Assembly (NCBI GenBank): GCA_937995865.1
Contig: CALKJA010000044.1
Location: 1 to 35,663, forward strand
DNA length: 35,663 nucleotides
Direction of reading: 5' to 3'
From: an uncultured Paracoccaceae bacterium
GTDB taxonomy: Bacteria > Pseudomonadota > Alphaproteobacteria > Rhodobacterales > Rhodobacteraceae
Shown: one piece after another, positions 25,887 through 33,607 of the stretch
Layout of the letters: each line of letters starts with the position of its first letter
Position numbering within the stretch: position 1 is the first letter of the stretch
Notes under the pieces: model-generated
What the model was told of the DNA's origin: nothing
Database searches by the model: none
What the model saw: the letters and a program-made list of their open reading frames with translations, nothing else
Translations under genes and position numbers: made by a program

Positions 25887-26333
25887 CTACTCTCCTAGCG
25901 ACATTCGGAAGCTGAGGTGATTTGCGTCACCGCGCCGTACATAAGTAAGGTCCTTGGCAAGCTCGCCAATTAGAAACCATCCAAAACCACCTTCAGGCAG
26001 GTCGTCCACTTCAACATCAAGATTGGCTGGCATCCCAAGCGGTGTCTGTCCGTTTGGCATCGGCTTGCCAAAGTCTTGGAGAACAATGGAAATTCCGCCT
26101 GGGATATAGGCCATATCCAATTCAATCTTCCCATCACCCATTTCTTCATAGGCATGCTCTGCCACGTTGTTAAGGACTTCGGCCAGAACAAGCTCAACGG
26201 TGCCGCGTTCCTCAGGAAGGTAGTCTCGGGTCTCCATATCGTTCATCAGCGTTTTGAGCGAATTTCGCACTTCAAAAGTGTCACTAAGACACTGAATAGA
26301 GATCGCAGTATCCGTAGTTTCGACTTCAATCAT
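25887..26333 (-). CDS. RsbW-like anti-sigma factor / HATPase serine kinase
   Basis: This 148-residue protein is a stand-alone HATPase_c_2 domain. The N box is LVLAEVLNNVAEHAY (Glu52, Asn55 or 56, His60), the G1 box is QDFGKPMP (Asp87) and the G2 box is EGGFGWFLI. Proteins of this kind bind a sigma factor or another target and phosphorylate the STAS partner. It follows the STAS gene by ten bases; a GGA site is seven bases upstream of the ATG. No sigma factor or PP2C phosphatase gene is next to it, so the target must be encoded elsewhere. Confidence 0.88.
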   Translation of the reverse strand: MIEVETTDTAISIQCLSDTFEVRNSLKTLMNDMETRDYLPEERGTVELVLAEVLNNVAEHAYEEMGDGKIELDMAYIPGGISIVLQDFGKPMPNGQTPLGMPANLDVEVDDLPEGGFGWFLIGELAKDLTYVRRGDANHLSFRMSLGE

Positions 26334-26343
26334 GGGGCTCTCC

Positions 26344-26682
26344 TCAGGATGCCAACGCTGGAACGGCGGTTGCGACGTTTGTATGAATTGAGAAGACTGA
26401 GTCCATGCGGGTCAGTTTGAAGACTTTGTCGACAACAGGAGTTAGTCCCGCAAGTTCAAGAGTGTGGGCCCCATTCAAGAGTTTTTTCGCAGCCACAACT
26501 GCACCAAGCCCTGAACTATCGATGAACATGACCTCACTCAGGTCAAGCACCACGCGTTTTGGCCCGCCCTCAGTCTGGGCGCGCATGGCGTCTTTGAACT
26601 GGATGGCGACAGCGGCATCGATCCGCGTATCAATTACAGTGACGATGCGGGTATCTGCGGTATCGTTAGTTATAAGCTCCAT
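26344..26682 (-). CDS. STAS-domain anti-anti-sigma factor (RsbV/SpoIIAA-like)
   Basis: This 112-residue STAS protein carries the phosphorylation motif MFIDSSGLGAVVAA, with Ser56 or Ser57 as the acceptor, at the normal place. The strand LDLSEVMF leads into it and the C-terminal half has LAGLTPVVDKVFKLTRMDSVF. When unphosphorylated it should capture the RsbW-like kinase and free that kinase's target. The ATG (26682) was preferred over a TTG one codon before it; AAGGGG lies six bases upstream. It is the first gene of the two-gene unit and is divergent from the thiolase gene. Confidence 0.9.
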   Translation of the reverse strand: MELITNDTADTRIVTVIDTRIDAAVAIQFKDAMRAQTEGGPKRVVLDLSEVMFIDSSGLGAVVAAKKLLNGAHTLELAGLTPVVDKVFKLTRMDSVFSIHTNVATAVPALAS

Positions 26683-26761
26683 CAAAGGCCCCTTCCTGTC
26701 GCGGTGGGCACACGGTACTCAATAAGAGTTACTAGAATGTTGCCCGTACAGGAGAGATAAC

Positions 26762-27916
26762 ATGACAGACGTTTTTATTTCTGGCGCCGCGCGCACACCC
26801 ATGGGTGGTTTGCAGGGCGCATTCGCTGGCGTGGCGGCATCTGCTCTTGGAGGAACCGCAATCCATGCAGCGCTGGAACAGGCAGGCTCGCCCATGGTGG
26901 ATGAGCTTTTGATGGGCTGCGTTTTGCCAGCTGGACAAGGCCAAGCACCTGCAAGGCAAGCGGGGTTTGCCGCTGGGTTGGGCGATGACGTGCCTGCTAC
27001 GACACTGAACAAAATGTGTGGCTCGGGCATGCAGGCGGCTATGATGGCGTTTGATAGGCTTGCGCTGGGCGATGCACAAACAATTGTTGCGGGCGGGATG
27101 GAGAGCATGACGAATGCTCCGTACCTTTTGCCTAAGATGCGCAGCGGGGCCCGCATCGGCCATGGGGCTGTCATCGATTCGATGTTCTTGGATGGGCTTG
27201 AGGATGCGTATGACTCAGGCCGCCTGATGGGCAGCTTTGCCGAAGATTGCGCCGAAGCCTTTCAGTTCACTCGCAACGCACAGGATGCGTTTGCTTTGGA
27301 ATCCCTGAGCCGGGCGAAGGATGCTCAGGCAAATGGCGGGTTTGATGCCGAGATTGCTCCGGTAGAGATCTCGGGGCGCAAAGGAAATATCATCATTGAT
27401 ATTGATGAACAGCCGGGAGCGGCGCGCCCTGAGAGGATTCCTCACCTTAAGCCCGCTTTCCGCAAAGACGGGACGGTGACACCTGCGAATGCATCATCAA
27501 TTTCAGACGGAGCGGCGGCGATTGTAATGACCCGCGATGGAGAGTTGGCGCGGGCACGTGTTTTAGGACACGCGGCGTACGCTCAAGCGCCGGGTCTTTT
27601 CACAACGGCCCCTGTGCCCGCAGCACAAAAGCTGTTGGCACGCATCGGATGGTCTGTTTCAGATGTAGATCTTTGGGAGGTGAACGAGGCTTTTGCTGTC
27701 GTTCCTATGGCTTTCATGCATGAGATGGGACTGCCGCACGAGGTGGTCAATGTAAATGGCGGTGCATGCGCGCTTGGTCACCCGATTGGCGCGTCCGGCG
27801 CGCGGATTATCGTGACGCTCCTTAATGCTTTGGAGACTAGGGGGCTTAAGCGCGGTGTGGCTGCGATCTGTATCGGTGGTGGCGAAGGAACGGCGATTGC
27901 GATTGAACGCGTCTAA
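26762..27916 (+). CDS. Acetyl-CoA acetyltransferase (thiolase)
   Basis: This 384-residue thiolase condenses or splits acyl-CoA units. The active-site cysteine is Cys86 in TLNKMCGSGMQA, the His lies in NVNGGACALGHPIGASGARI, and the C-terminal Cys in AAICIGGGEG. The order and spacing match biosynthetic thiolases such as PhaA/AtoB. The length is slightly under the usual 390-395. GGAGAG six bases upstream supports the ATG. No reductase or polymerase of polyhydroxyalkanoate synthesis is nearby, so the pathway stays open. It is followed after 50 bases by the methionine sulfoxide reductase gene. Confidence 0.93.
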   Translation: MTDVFISGAARTPMGGLQGAFAGVAASALGGTAIHAALEQAGSPMVDELLMGCVLPAGQGQAPARQAGFAAGLGDDVPATTLNKMCGSGMQAAMMAFDRLALGDAQTIVAGGMESMTNAPYLLPKMRSGARIGHGAVIDSMFLDGLEDAYDSGRLMGSFAEDCAEAFQFTRNAQDAFALESLSRAKDAQANGGFDAEIAPVEISGRKGNIIIDIDEQPGAARPERIPHLKPAFRKDGTVTPANASSISDGAAAIVMTRDGELARARVLGHAAYAQAPGLFTTAPVPAAQKLLARIGWSVSDVDLWEVNEAFAVVPMAFMHEMGLPHEVVNVNGGACALGHPIGASGARIIVTLLNALETRGLKRGVAAICIGGGEGTAIAIERV

Positions 27917-27966
27917 TCGAATGCTTATGGGAAAAGCGAATATACCTCTTTTGTAGGAATGACGCG

Positions 27967-28425
27967 ATGCGCGTGGATTACGATCAATTGGATCAAACGG
28001 TTAATGCTCTGACAAAGGGCGAAACTGACACCGTTGCGCTTATGGCGACGGTCGCTTGCGAGGTTCATCATTCTGACGACCGCTTTGATTGGACAGGTTT
28101 CTATCGCGTCACAGCCCCGGATCTACTGAAAATCGGGCCCTACCAAGGTGGGCACGGGTGCCTTGTGGTCCCATTTTCGCGCGGCGTTTGTGGTGCAGCA
28201 GCGCGAACCGGAGAGGTTCAGTTGGTTGCGGATGTGGATGCGTTCCCCGGGCATATCGCGTGTGCAACCTCAACGCGGTCGGAGCTCGTTTTGCCTGTTT
28301 GGAATCGGTCAGGGTCGCTTTTGGGCGTATTCGATATTGATTCCAATCAGCCTGATGCTTTTGACAGTGCGGATGCGAAGCGCATGGCTGCAATTCTGGA
28401 TTCGGTCTTTCGCGCGGTTGATTAA
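27967..28425 (+). CDS. msrC: Free methionine-(R)-sulfoxide reductase (GAF domain)
   Basis: This 152-residue GAF-domain protein reduces free methionine-R-sulfoxide. The three functional cysteines are Cys65, Cys75 (RGVCGAAA) and Cys99 (GHIACAT), spaced by 10 and 24 residues, exactly as Cys84, Cys94 and Cys118 in the E. coli enzyme. Other family marks are DWTGFYR, QLVADVDAFPGHIAC and GVFDIDSN. AGGA eight bases upstream supports the ATG. It may share a transcript with the thiolase gene. The gap after it holds an operator-like palindrome for the next gene. Confidence 0.95.
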   Translation: MRVDYDQLDQTVNALTKGETDTVALMATVACEVHHSDDRFDWTGFYRVTAPDLLKIGPYQGGHGCLVVPFSRGVCGAAARTGEVQLVADVDAFPGHIACATSTRSELVLPVWNRSGSLLGVFDIDSNQPDAFDSADAKRMAAILDSVFRAVD

Positions 28426-28520
28426 GACCTCAAGCTTTTAGCCCGCAAACGCCACCATTTTTGAGCGCATGGCCGACCTAACTTCGCCTTCCCGCACAAA
28501 GAAAATTCACTTTGCTTTGC

Positions 28521-28555
28521 GAGTGCGTGAAAAAATGGTTGATAATTTCACACTC
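28521..28555 (+). promoter_or_regulatory. Operator-like inverted repeat before the XRE-cupin gene
   Basis: GTGAAA (28527-28532) and TTTCAC (28546-28551) are perfect arms separated by 13 bases; with an imperfect extension the arms read GAGTG-CG-TGAAA and TTTCACACTC. The site is centred about 34 bases before the ATG of a helix-turn-helix regulator, a usual place for autoregulation. Confidence 0.45.
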
Positions 28556-28572
28556 TTCGCCAGTGTGTGGAC

Positions 28573-29148
28573 ATGGGACAGACCTTCTCAAATAAGTTTG
28601 CCGCGTCTTTAGGGGCGGATTTACGTGCGCTGCGCAAGGCGCGCGGGCAGACCCTTCAGGGATTGGCAGATTCGCTTGGGCGATCTGTAGGCTGGCTCAG
28701 TCAGGTTGAGCGCGATCTATCCGAACCGTCTATAACCGATTTGCGTCAACTAGCGGCGGCCTTGGACGTTTCCGTTTCGTCGCTATTTCGAACAGACGCG
28801 CCACGCGCGGAAGAGGCAGGATATATTGTGCGCGCCGGCGCGCGGCGACCTATCGGATCACGCGAAGCGGGGCTGGTAGAGGCATTACTTTCACCCGATC
28901 TCACAGATGACTTTGAGATGTTGCACTGCGTCTTTGAACCGGGCGCTGAAATCACAGTGCCGGTTAGGCGCCCCACACAAGAAGTTGGCTTCATTGTGTC
29001 CGGGCAATTGGACCTGACCATAGCCGAGCGTTTGCATCATCTGGGTACAGGCGACAGTTTCCGGATCCGTGGTGAAACATTCCGTTGGGCGAACCCGCAT
29101 TCCACCCCTTGCGTTGCGATCTGGGTGATCGCTCCGCCGGTTTATTAG
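28573..29148 (+). CDS. XRE-family regulator with C-terminal cupin domain
   Basis: This 191-residue DNA-binding regulator has an N-terminal XRE helix-turn-helix (LRALRKARGQTLQGLADSLG and then VGWLSQVERDLSEPS, residues about 18-52) and a C-terminal cupin barrel (FEPGAEITVP, EVGFIVSGQLDLT, LGTGDSFRIRGETFRWANP). This design is shared with PuuR-type regulators, which sense small amines or amino acids through the cupin part. The ATG was chosen; a GTG two codons upstream is possible. Its position at the head of the methylamine-type gene block suggests that it controls that block. Confidence 0.9.
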   Translation: MGQTFSNKFAASLGADLRALRKARGQTLQGLADSLGRSVGWLSQVERDLSEPSITDLRQLAAALDVSVSSLFRTDAPRAEEAGYIVRAGARRPIGSREAGLVEALLSPDLTDDFEMLHCVFEPGAEITVPVRRPTQEVGFIVSGQLDLTIAERLHHLGTGDSFRIRGETFRWANPHSTPCVAIWVIAPPVY

Positions 29149-29162
29149 GGGGGGCGCGCGCT

Positions 29163-29783
29163 ATGAGTTTCGAAGCGTGGTTGGTCTTTGCACTGTTCTG
29201 GGTTGTGTTTGTTACAACACCGGGGCCGAATGCCGCGAATTGTATTCAAACTGGCATGGCCTTTGGGCTGAAACGTGGCCTCTGGGGGGTCTTAGGTATT
29301 CTCACTCAGGCGGCGCTGTTCCTGCTTTTGTCGGCAGCCGGAATTGGCGCATTGATCGTGGCTGCACCGGATGTGTTCTTTTGGGTGCAAGTTGCGGGTG
29401 CGGGGCTGCTGGTTTGGTTGGGTGTGCGGAGCTGGATGCGGGCTTCCGAGCCTATTGCGCTCCCTGAGCGCGCCGGATCCATCTATGCGCGCGCCTTTTT
29501 GATCGCGACCGTAAATGCCAAAAGCCTTGCAGGATATATTGCGGCGTTCAGCCAGTTTGTGCAGCCTGATGTGCCAATCTGGTCGCAAATGTGGGTGATT
29601 ATGCCCACGGCGCTGACACTCACGGCGCTGAGCTACATCGGTTTTACAGCATTGGGTGCGGGACTTGGGCGCGCGGCGCTGGGTGCAGTATTTAATGTAA
29701 CGCTCAGGCGCGTTCTGGCGGGATGCTTTCTGTTTTACGGACTGCTTTTTGGTGGCGCAGCAGTGCATGCGAGGACGATATGA
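29163..29783 (+). CDS. LysE-family amino acid exporter
   Basis: This 206-residue inner-membrane protein has about six hydrophobic segments. The N-terminal family motif is FVTTPGPNAANCIQTGMAFGLKRG, with the PGPN of LysE/RhtB transporters, and the fourth segment starts after ARAFLIATVNAKSLAGYIAAF. It probably exports an amino acid or small amine. The ATG follows a GGGGGG stretch. Its stop overlaps the start of the next gene (ATGA), so these two are translationally coupled. Together with the regulator it may relieve excess of a betaine breakdown product; that is inference. Confidence 0.9.
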   Translation: MSFEAWLVFALFWVVFVTTPGPNAANCIQTGMAFGLKRGLWGVLGILTQAALFLLLSAAGIGALIVAAPDVFFWVQVAGAGLLVWLGVRSWMRASEPIALPERAGSIYARAFLIATVNAKSLAGYIAAFSQFVQPDVPIWSQMWVIMPTALTLTALSYIGFTALGAGLGRAALGAVFNVTLRRVLAGCFLFYGLLFGGAAVHARTI

Positions 29784-30166
29784 TGCATCACGGTAGATGT
29801 GAATGTGGCGCGGTAGCGTTCAATGTGACGCTCTCTCGAACCCAAGTCAGTATATGTCATTGCAGCCAGTGCCGCCGAACGAGCGGGCATCATTGGGCAG
29901 CGGTACGTGCAGAGTCTGCGGATCTGCATTTTACCAACGACACTGGCTTGCGCTGGTTCAAGTCCTCCGATTTTGCCAAACGGGGCTTTTGCAAAGCCTG
30001 CGGAAGCAGCCTTTTTTATCGAATGAATGACGAAACGGGCATCGGCATTGCTGCTGGTGCGTTCGATGCGCCAACCGGGTTCACGGTGGGCCGCCACATT
30101 TTTTGCGCCGACAAGGGCGATTACTATGACATCGCGGCCTACGAGCCGCAGATTGAAAAGTTCTGA
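29780..30166 (+). CDS. GFA-family (Mss4-like) zinc protein
   Basis: This 128-residue protein shows the GFA zinc fold: GRCECGAVAFNV (first Cys pair), SICHCSQCRRTSG (second set) and RGFCKACGSSLFY (third pair), as in glutathione-dependent formaldehyde-activating enzyme and related CENP-V-type proteins. The founding member speeds formaldehyde-glutathione adduct formation, though many family members have no known role. Start ATG overlaps the LysE stop; a second ATG follows directly. It lies 11 bases before a dehydrogenase that can release formaldehyde, which makes a formaldehyde-related task plausible. Confidence 0.88.
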   Translation: MMHHGRCECGAVAFNVTLSRTQVSICHCSQCRRTSGHHWAAVRAESADLHFTNDTGLRWFKSSDFAKRGFCKACGSSLFYRMNDETGIGIAAGAFDAPTGFTVGRHIFCADKGDYYDIAAYEPQIEKF

Positions 30167-30177
30167 GGGAGACGGAC

Positions 30178-32628
30178 ATGAGCGATTTTCCAACAACGGC
30201 CCGCGTGGTCATCATCGGCGGCGGGGCTGTCGGTGTTTCTGGTCTTTATCATCTGGCCAAGATGGGTTGGACGGATTGCGTCCTCCTCGAAAAGAACGAA
30301 TTAACTGCAGGGTCAACTTGGCACGCGGCGGGCAATTGCCCGTCTTTCAGTACCTCTTGGGCCGTGATGAACATGCAGCGCTATTCGCTGTCCCTTTACG
30401 CGGGGCTTGCGGAAGAAGTTGATTACCCGATGAACTATCATGTCACCGGTTCTATCCGCCTTGCGCACTCGAAAGAGCGCATGCAGGAGTTTGAGCGTGC
30501 GGTGTCGATGGGCCGATATCAGGGCATGGATCTCCATATGATGACCAATGCCGAGATGAAGGAAGCCTATCCCTTTATGGAGACACACGATCTTGAAGGG
30601 GGCATGTGGGATCCTGATGATGGAGATATCGATCCCGCTCAGCTGACCCAGGCTTTAGCCAAAGGCGCGCGTGAAATGGGGGCACGGATTGAGAGGTTTT
30701 GCCCTGCAACGGGTGTGAGCCGCGATGGCGATGAGTGGATCGTCCACACAGACAAAGGCGATATTCGCTGCGAATTCGTTGTAAACGCTGCCGGCTATTA
30801 CGCACAGCGGGTCGGAGAATGGTTCAAACCCTTTGGCGGACGCACAGTTCCCATGGCGACGATGTCTCACCAGTACTTTCTGACGGAAGAGATCCCGGCG
30901 CTTAAAGAATGGTCTGAAAGCAATGGTCGCAAAGTACCGCTTCTGCGAGATGTCGACAGCTCCTATTACCTGCGTCAGGACAAAAATGGCCTGAACCTTG
31001 GCCCTTATGAGCGCAACTGTGTTGGTCACTGGATGACGCCAGATGATCCGATGCCAGATGATTTCTCATTCCAGCTTTATCCAGACGATCTGGACCGTTT
31101 GGAATGGTATATAGAGGATGCTATGGCGCGTGTGCCGCTTTTGGGCGAAGGCGGCGTGGGCCGGAATATTAACGGTCCAATTCCCTATGCGCCTGACGGG
31201 CTGCCGCTGGTCGGGCCAATGCCGGGTGTGAAAAATGCGTTTGAAGCTTGCGTTTTTACCTTTGGGATCACGCAAGGCGGCGGCGCTGGCAAAGTGCTGG
31301 CGGAATGGATTGTCGAAGGCGAGACCGAGTGGGACATGTGGGCGGTCGATCCGCGCCGCTTCACTGACTACACGGATCAGGACTATTGCAACAAAAAAGC
31401 GATGGAGGTCTATGGCCACGAGTACGCCATGCATTTCCCACAGCACGAATGGCCCGCAGCACGGGACAAAAAACTCTCGCCGCTGCATGCACACCTGAAG
31501 GATGCTGGCGCAGTCTTTGGCGCTTATAATGGCTGGGAGCGGGCCAATTGGTTTGCAAAGCCGGGCGATGACACATCGCTTGAGGCGACGCACACATGGG
31601 GCCGCTCTGGCCCATGGGAGCCGCGTGTCAAGGAAGAGTGTGAAGCCGTCCGAGACCATTGCGGCATGCTCCCGATTACCGGGTTTACACGCCTAAAGAT
31701 CAATGGACCGGGAGCTAAGGACTTTGTTGATGGATTAACCGCCTCCCGCCTTCCAAAACCTGGCCGTGTATCGTTGGCGTATTTCCCTGATAGCCGCGGG
31801 CGCATCCTGACGGAAACGTCGATCATGGTGCATGGAGACGACGATGTTGGGATTATTACTGCAGCAACCGCTCAATGGCACGATGCCGAGATTTTCTCGC
31901 GTCAGGCCCCAGATGGGATCACGGTTACAGATCATACCAAGGACGTTGAATGCATTCTTGTGACGGGTCCGAAGTCGCGCGAACTCTTGCAGCCCTTGGT
32001 CGAAGGTCATGATCTAAAGGCACCTTGGCTAACCGCCAGCCTGACCGGAAAAGTCGCTGGTGAGGACGCGGCTATGCTACGCGTCTCCTTTGCAGGTGAG
32101 TTAGGTTGGGAAATTCATTGTGCCCCTGAAGCGGCCTCGGCGATCTGGGATGCATTGGCTGGTGCGGGTGTGAAACCCTTTGGGATGTACGCGCTCAATA
32201 GCCTACGGATCGAAAAGGGATATCGTGCTTGGAAGGGGGATCTGTCCTCAGATTACACCCTTTTGGAAGGTGGTTTGGGTCGCTTCGCAAAGCTCGACAA
32301 ACCACAGGACTTCCCCGGCAAAGCCGCATTGTTGAATGAAAAGCAACAGGGTCCGGCTAAGCAATTCGTCTTGCTTAAGGTGGAGGCTGGAGAGTGTGAC
32401 GCCCCGTATATGTCAACGCTGTGGTCCGGCGATGAGGTCGTGGGCGAAACCACATCCGGTGCCTGGGGCTATAGGGTTGAGTCTTCGGTAGCGCTGGGAA
32501 TGGTGCGGCCGGATCTGGCAGTGGCTGGGACGGAGCTTGAGGTCGAGATCTACGGGCAGCGCTGCCGTGCGATCGTCCAAGAGGACAAACCGATGTGGGA
32601 TCCTGACAACGATCGTCTGCGGGCCTAA
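30178..32628 (+). CDS. FAD-dependent dehydrogenase with GcvT domains (dimethylglycine dehydrogenase-like)
   Basis: This 816-residue two-part enzyme has an N-terminal DAO-type FAD domain (VVIIGGGAVGVSGLYHLAKMG, residues 10-30), where TAGSTWHAAGN carries His49, the residue that binds FAD covalently in mammalian dimethylglycine dehydrogenase. The C-terminal part (from about residue 470) is a GcvT-type folate domain with FTRLKINGPGAKDFVD, SFAGELGWEIHC and NSLRIEKGYRAWKGDL. It should remove a methyl group from dimethylglycine or sarcosine and hand it to tetrahydrofolate. GGGAG seven bases upstream supports the ATG. The AGNCPSFSTSW after the His differs from the second copy's AGLIAQLRATQ. Confidence 0.9.
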   Translation: MSDFPTTARVVIIGGGAVGVSGLYHLAKMGWTDCVLLEKNELTAGSTWHAAGNCPSFSTSWAVMNMQRYSLSLYAGLAEEVDYPMNYHVTGSIRLAHSKERMQEFERAVSMGRYQGMDLHMMTNAEMKEAYPFMETHDLEGGMWDPDDGDIDPAQLTQALAKGAREMGARIERFCPATGVSRDGDEWIVHTDKGDIRCEFVVNAAGYYAQRVGEWFKPFGGRTVPMATMSHQYFLTEEIPALKEWSESNGRKVPLLRDVDSSYYLRQDKNGLNLGPYERNCVGHWMTPDDPMPDDFSFQLYPDDLDRLEWYIEDAMARVPLLGEGGVGRNINGPIPYAPDGLPLVGPMPGVKNAFEACVFTFGITQGGGAGKVLAEWIVEGETEWDMWAVDPRRFTDYTDQDYCNKKAMEVYGHEYAMHFPQHEWPAARDKKLSPLHAHLKDAGAVFGAYNGWERANWFAKPGDDTSLEATHTWGRSGPWEPRVKEECEAVRDHCGMLPITGFTRLKINGPGAKDFVDGLTASRLPKPGRVSLAYFPDSRGRILTETSIMVHGDDDVGIITAATAQWHDAEIFSRQAPDGITVTDHTKDVECILVTGPKSRELLQPLVEGHDLKAPWLTASLTGKVAGEDAAMLRVSFAGELGWEIHCAPEAASAIWDALAGAGVKPFGMYALNSLRIEKGYRAWKGDLSSDYTLLEGGLGRFAKLDKPQDFPGKAALLNEKQQGPAKQFVLLKVEAGECDAPYMSTLWSGDEVVGETTSGAWGYRVESSVALGMVRPDLAVAGTELEVEIYGQRCRAIVQEDKPMWDPDNDRLRA

Positions 32629-32663
32629 CTGAATGCGGCTGGGTGGGAGTTACAACCCAGGCG

Positions 32664-32718
32664 TTGATATTGGGGGCACTGCCCCGACCCTTCGGGCACC
32701 CCGGAGTATTTGAGGAAC
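32664..32718. repeat. Dispersed hairpin repeat, copy 3 (reverse orientation)
   Basis: Read on the minus strand it starts CCTCAAATACTCCGGGG and runs to GGGGC/GCCCC (32673-32677 with 32681-32685), like the other two copies; CCCTTCGGG forms a small hairpin between. Unlike them it lies between two genes in the same direction. Its outer end, TTTGAGGA on +, appears to serve as the ribosome binding site of the following gene. Confidence 0.7.
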
Positions 32719-32725
32719 AATGAAG

Positions 32726-33607
32726 ATGAGTGTTACAGTTTTGGATGGTGGTTTGGGTCAAGAGTTGATCCGCCGTGCGGGCACTGCTACGCCACTTTGG
32801 TCTGTTCAGGCGCTCATTGATGCTCCGCAGATCGTTCGCGACGTACATGACAGTTTCTTTGCAGCAGGTGCGCAGATCGCAACAACCAACACCTATTCTG
32901 TGCGCCCAGATCGGTTGGTGCATCACGGAATGGGCGAGCGGTTTGAGGAATTGCAATCGCTAGCGTGCGAGCTGGCTGTCGCGTCGCGGGATGCGCATGG
33001 GGCCGGGCTGGTTCTGGGCGGGATGGGTCCGCTGGGCTTTTCGTACCGACCTGAGTTGGCGCCTCCGGTCGAAGAAGCCGCCGCAATCTTTGCAAGTATG
33101 GCACGGGTGCAAGCCCAGTTTGTAGATGGCTATATACTCGAAACAATGGGATCGGTTGATGAAGCGCGCGGCGGTCTCATAGGCTGTGCGGACGAGGATA
33201 AACCTGTTTGGCTCTCTGTTTCGGTTTCTGATGAGGATGGCACAAAACTGCGCTCTGGCGAGGACGTCGCAAACATTGTCCCGCTTGCAGAAGACTTTGG
33301 TGTTCAGGTCTTGAGCGTGAATTGCTCAAGACCTGAAGCCGTTACGCAAGCCGTTGATATGTTGAGCGGGGCACCGATGCCCTTGGGGGCTTATGCGAAT
33401 GGGTTTACGGCCATCATGGATGGCTTCGACAATGATGACGTGACAGTAGACATGCTGTCAGCGCGAAAAGATTTGGGGCCTGACGCGTATTTGAAGCATG
33501 CTCAAAATTGGGCGGCTGCAGGTGCAACCTTCATCGGTGGGTGTTGCGAAGTTGGGCCTGCGCACATTGCGGCGTTGTCCGCACATTTCAAAGGAAACAT
33601 GGTATGA
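32726..33607 (+). CDS. Betaine/homocysteine S-methyltransferase-family protein
   Basis: This 293-residue zinc TIM barrel has DGGLGQEL (residues 7-14), a TTNTYSVRPD loop and the three zinc cysteines, Cys200 in SVNCSRPE and Cys273-Cys274 in IGGCCEVGP. It should transfer a methyl group to homocysteine; placed between two dehydrogenases for methylated glycines, glycine betaine is the likely donor. The second ATG (32726) was chosen because GAGGA stands nine bases upstream; an ATG two codons earlier is too near. The stop overlaps the next start (ATGA). The DNA coding residues around Cys200 holds a perfect 14-base inverted repeat. Confidence 0.88.
   Translation: MSVTVLDGGLGQELIRRAGTATPLWSVQALIDAPQIVRDVHDSFFAAGAQIATTNTYSVRPDRLVHHGMGERFEELQSLACELAVASRDAHGAGLVLGGMGPLGFSYRPELAPPVEEAAAIFASMARVQAQFVDGYILETMGSVDEARGGLIGCADEDKPVWLSVSVSDEDGTKLRSGEDVANIVPLAEDFGVQVLSVNCSRPEAVTQAVDMLSGAPMPLGAYANGFTAIMDGFDNDDVTVDMLSARKDLGPDAYLKHAQNWAAAGATFIGGCCEVGPAHIAALSAHFKGNMV
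33303..33337. repeat. Perfect 14-base inverted repeat inside the methyltransferase gene
   Basis: TTCAGGTCTTGAGC (33303-33316) and GCTCAAGACCTGAA (33324-33337) are exact reverse complements around a seven-base loop. The codons concerned specify the segment around zinc ligand Cys200, so protein and RNA constraints overlap here. Confidence 0.85.
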
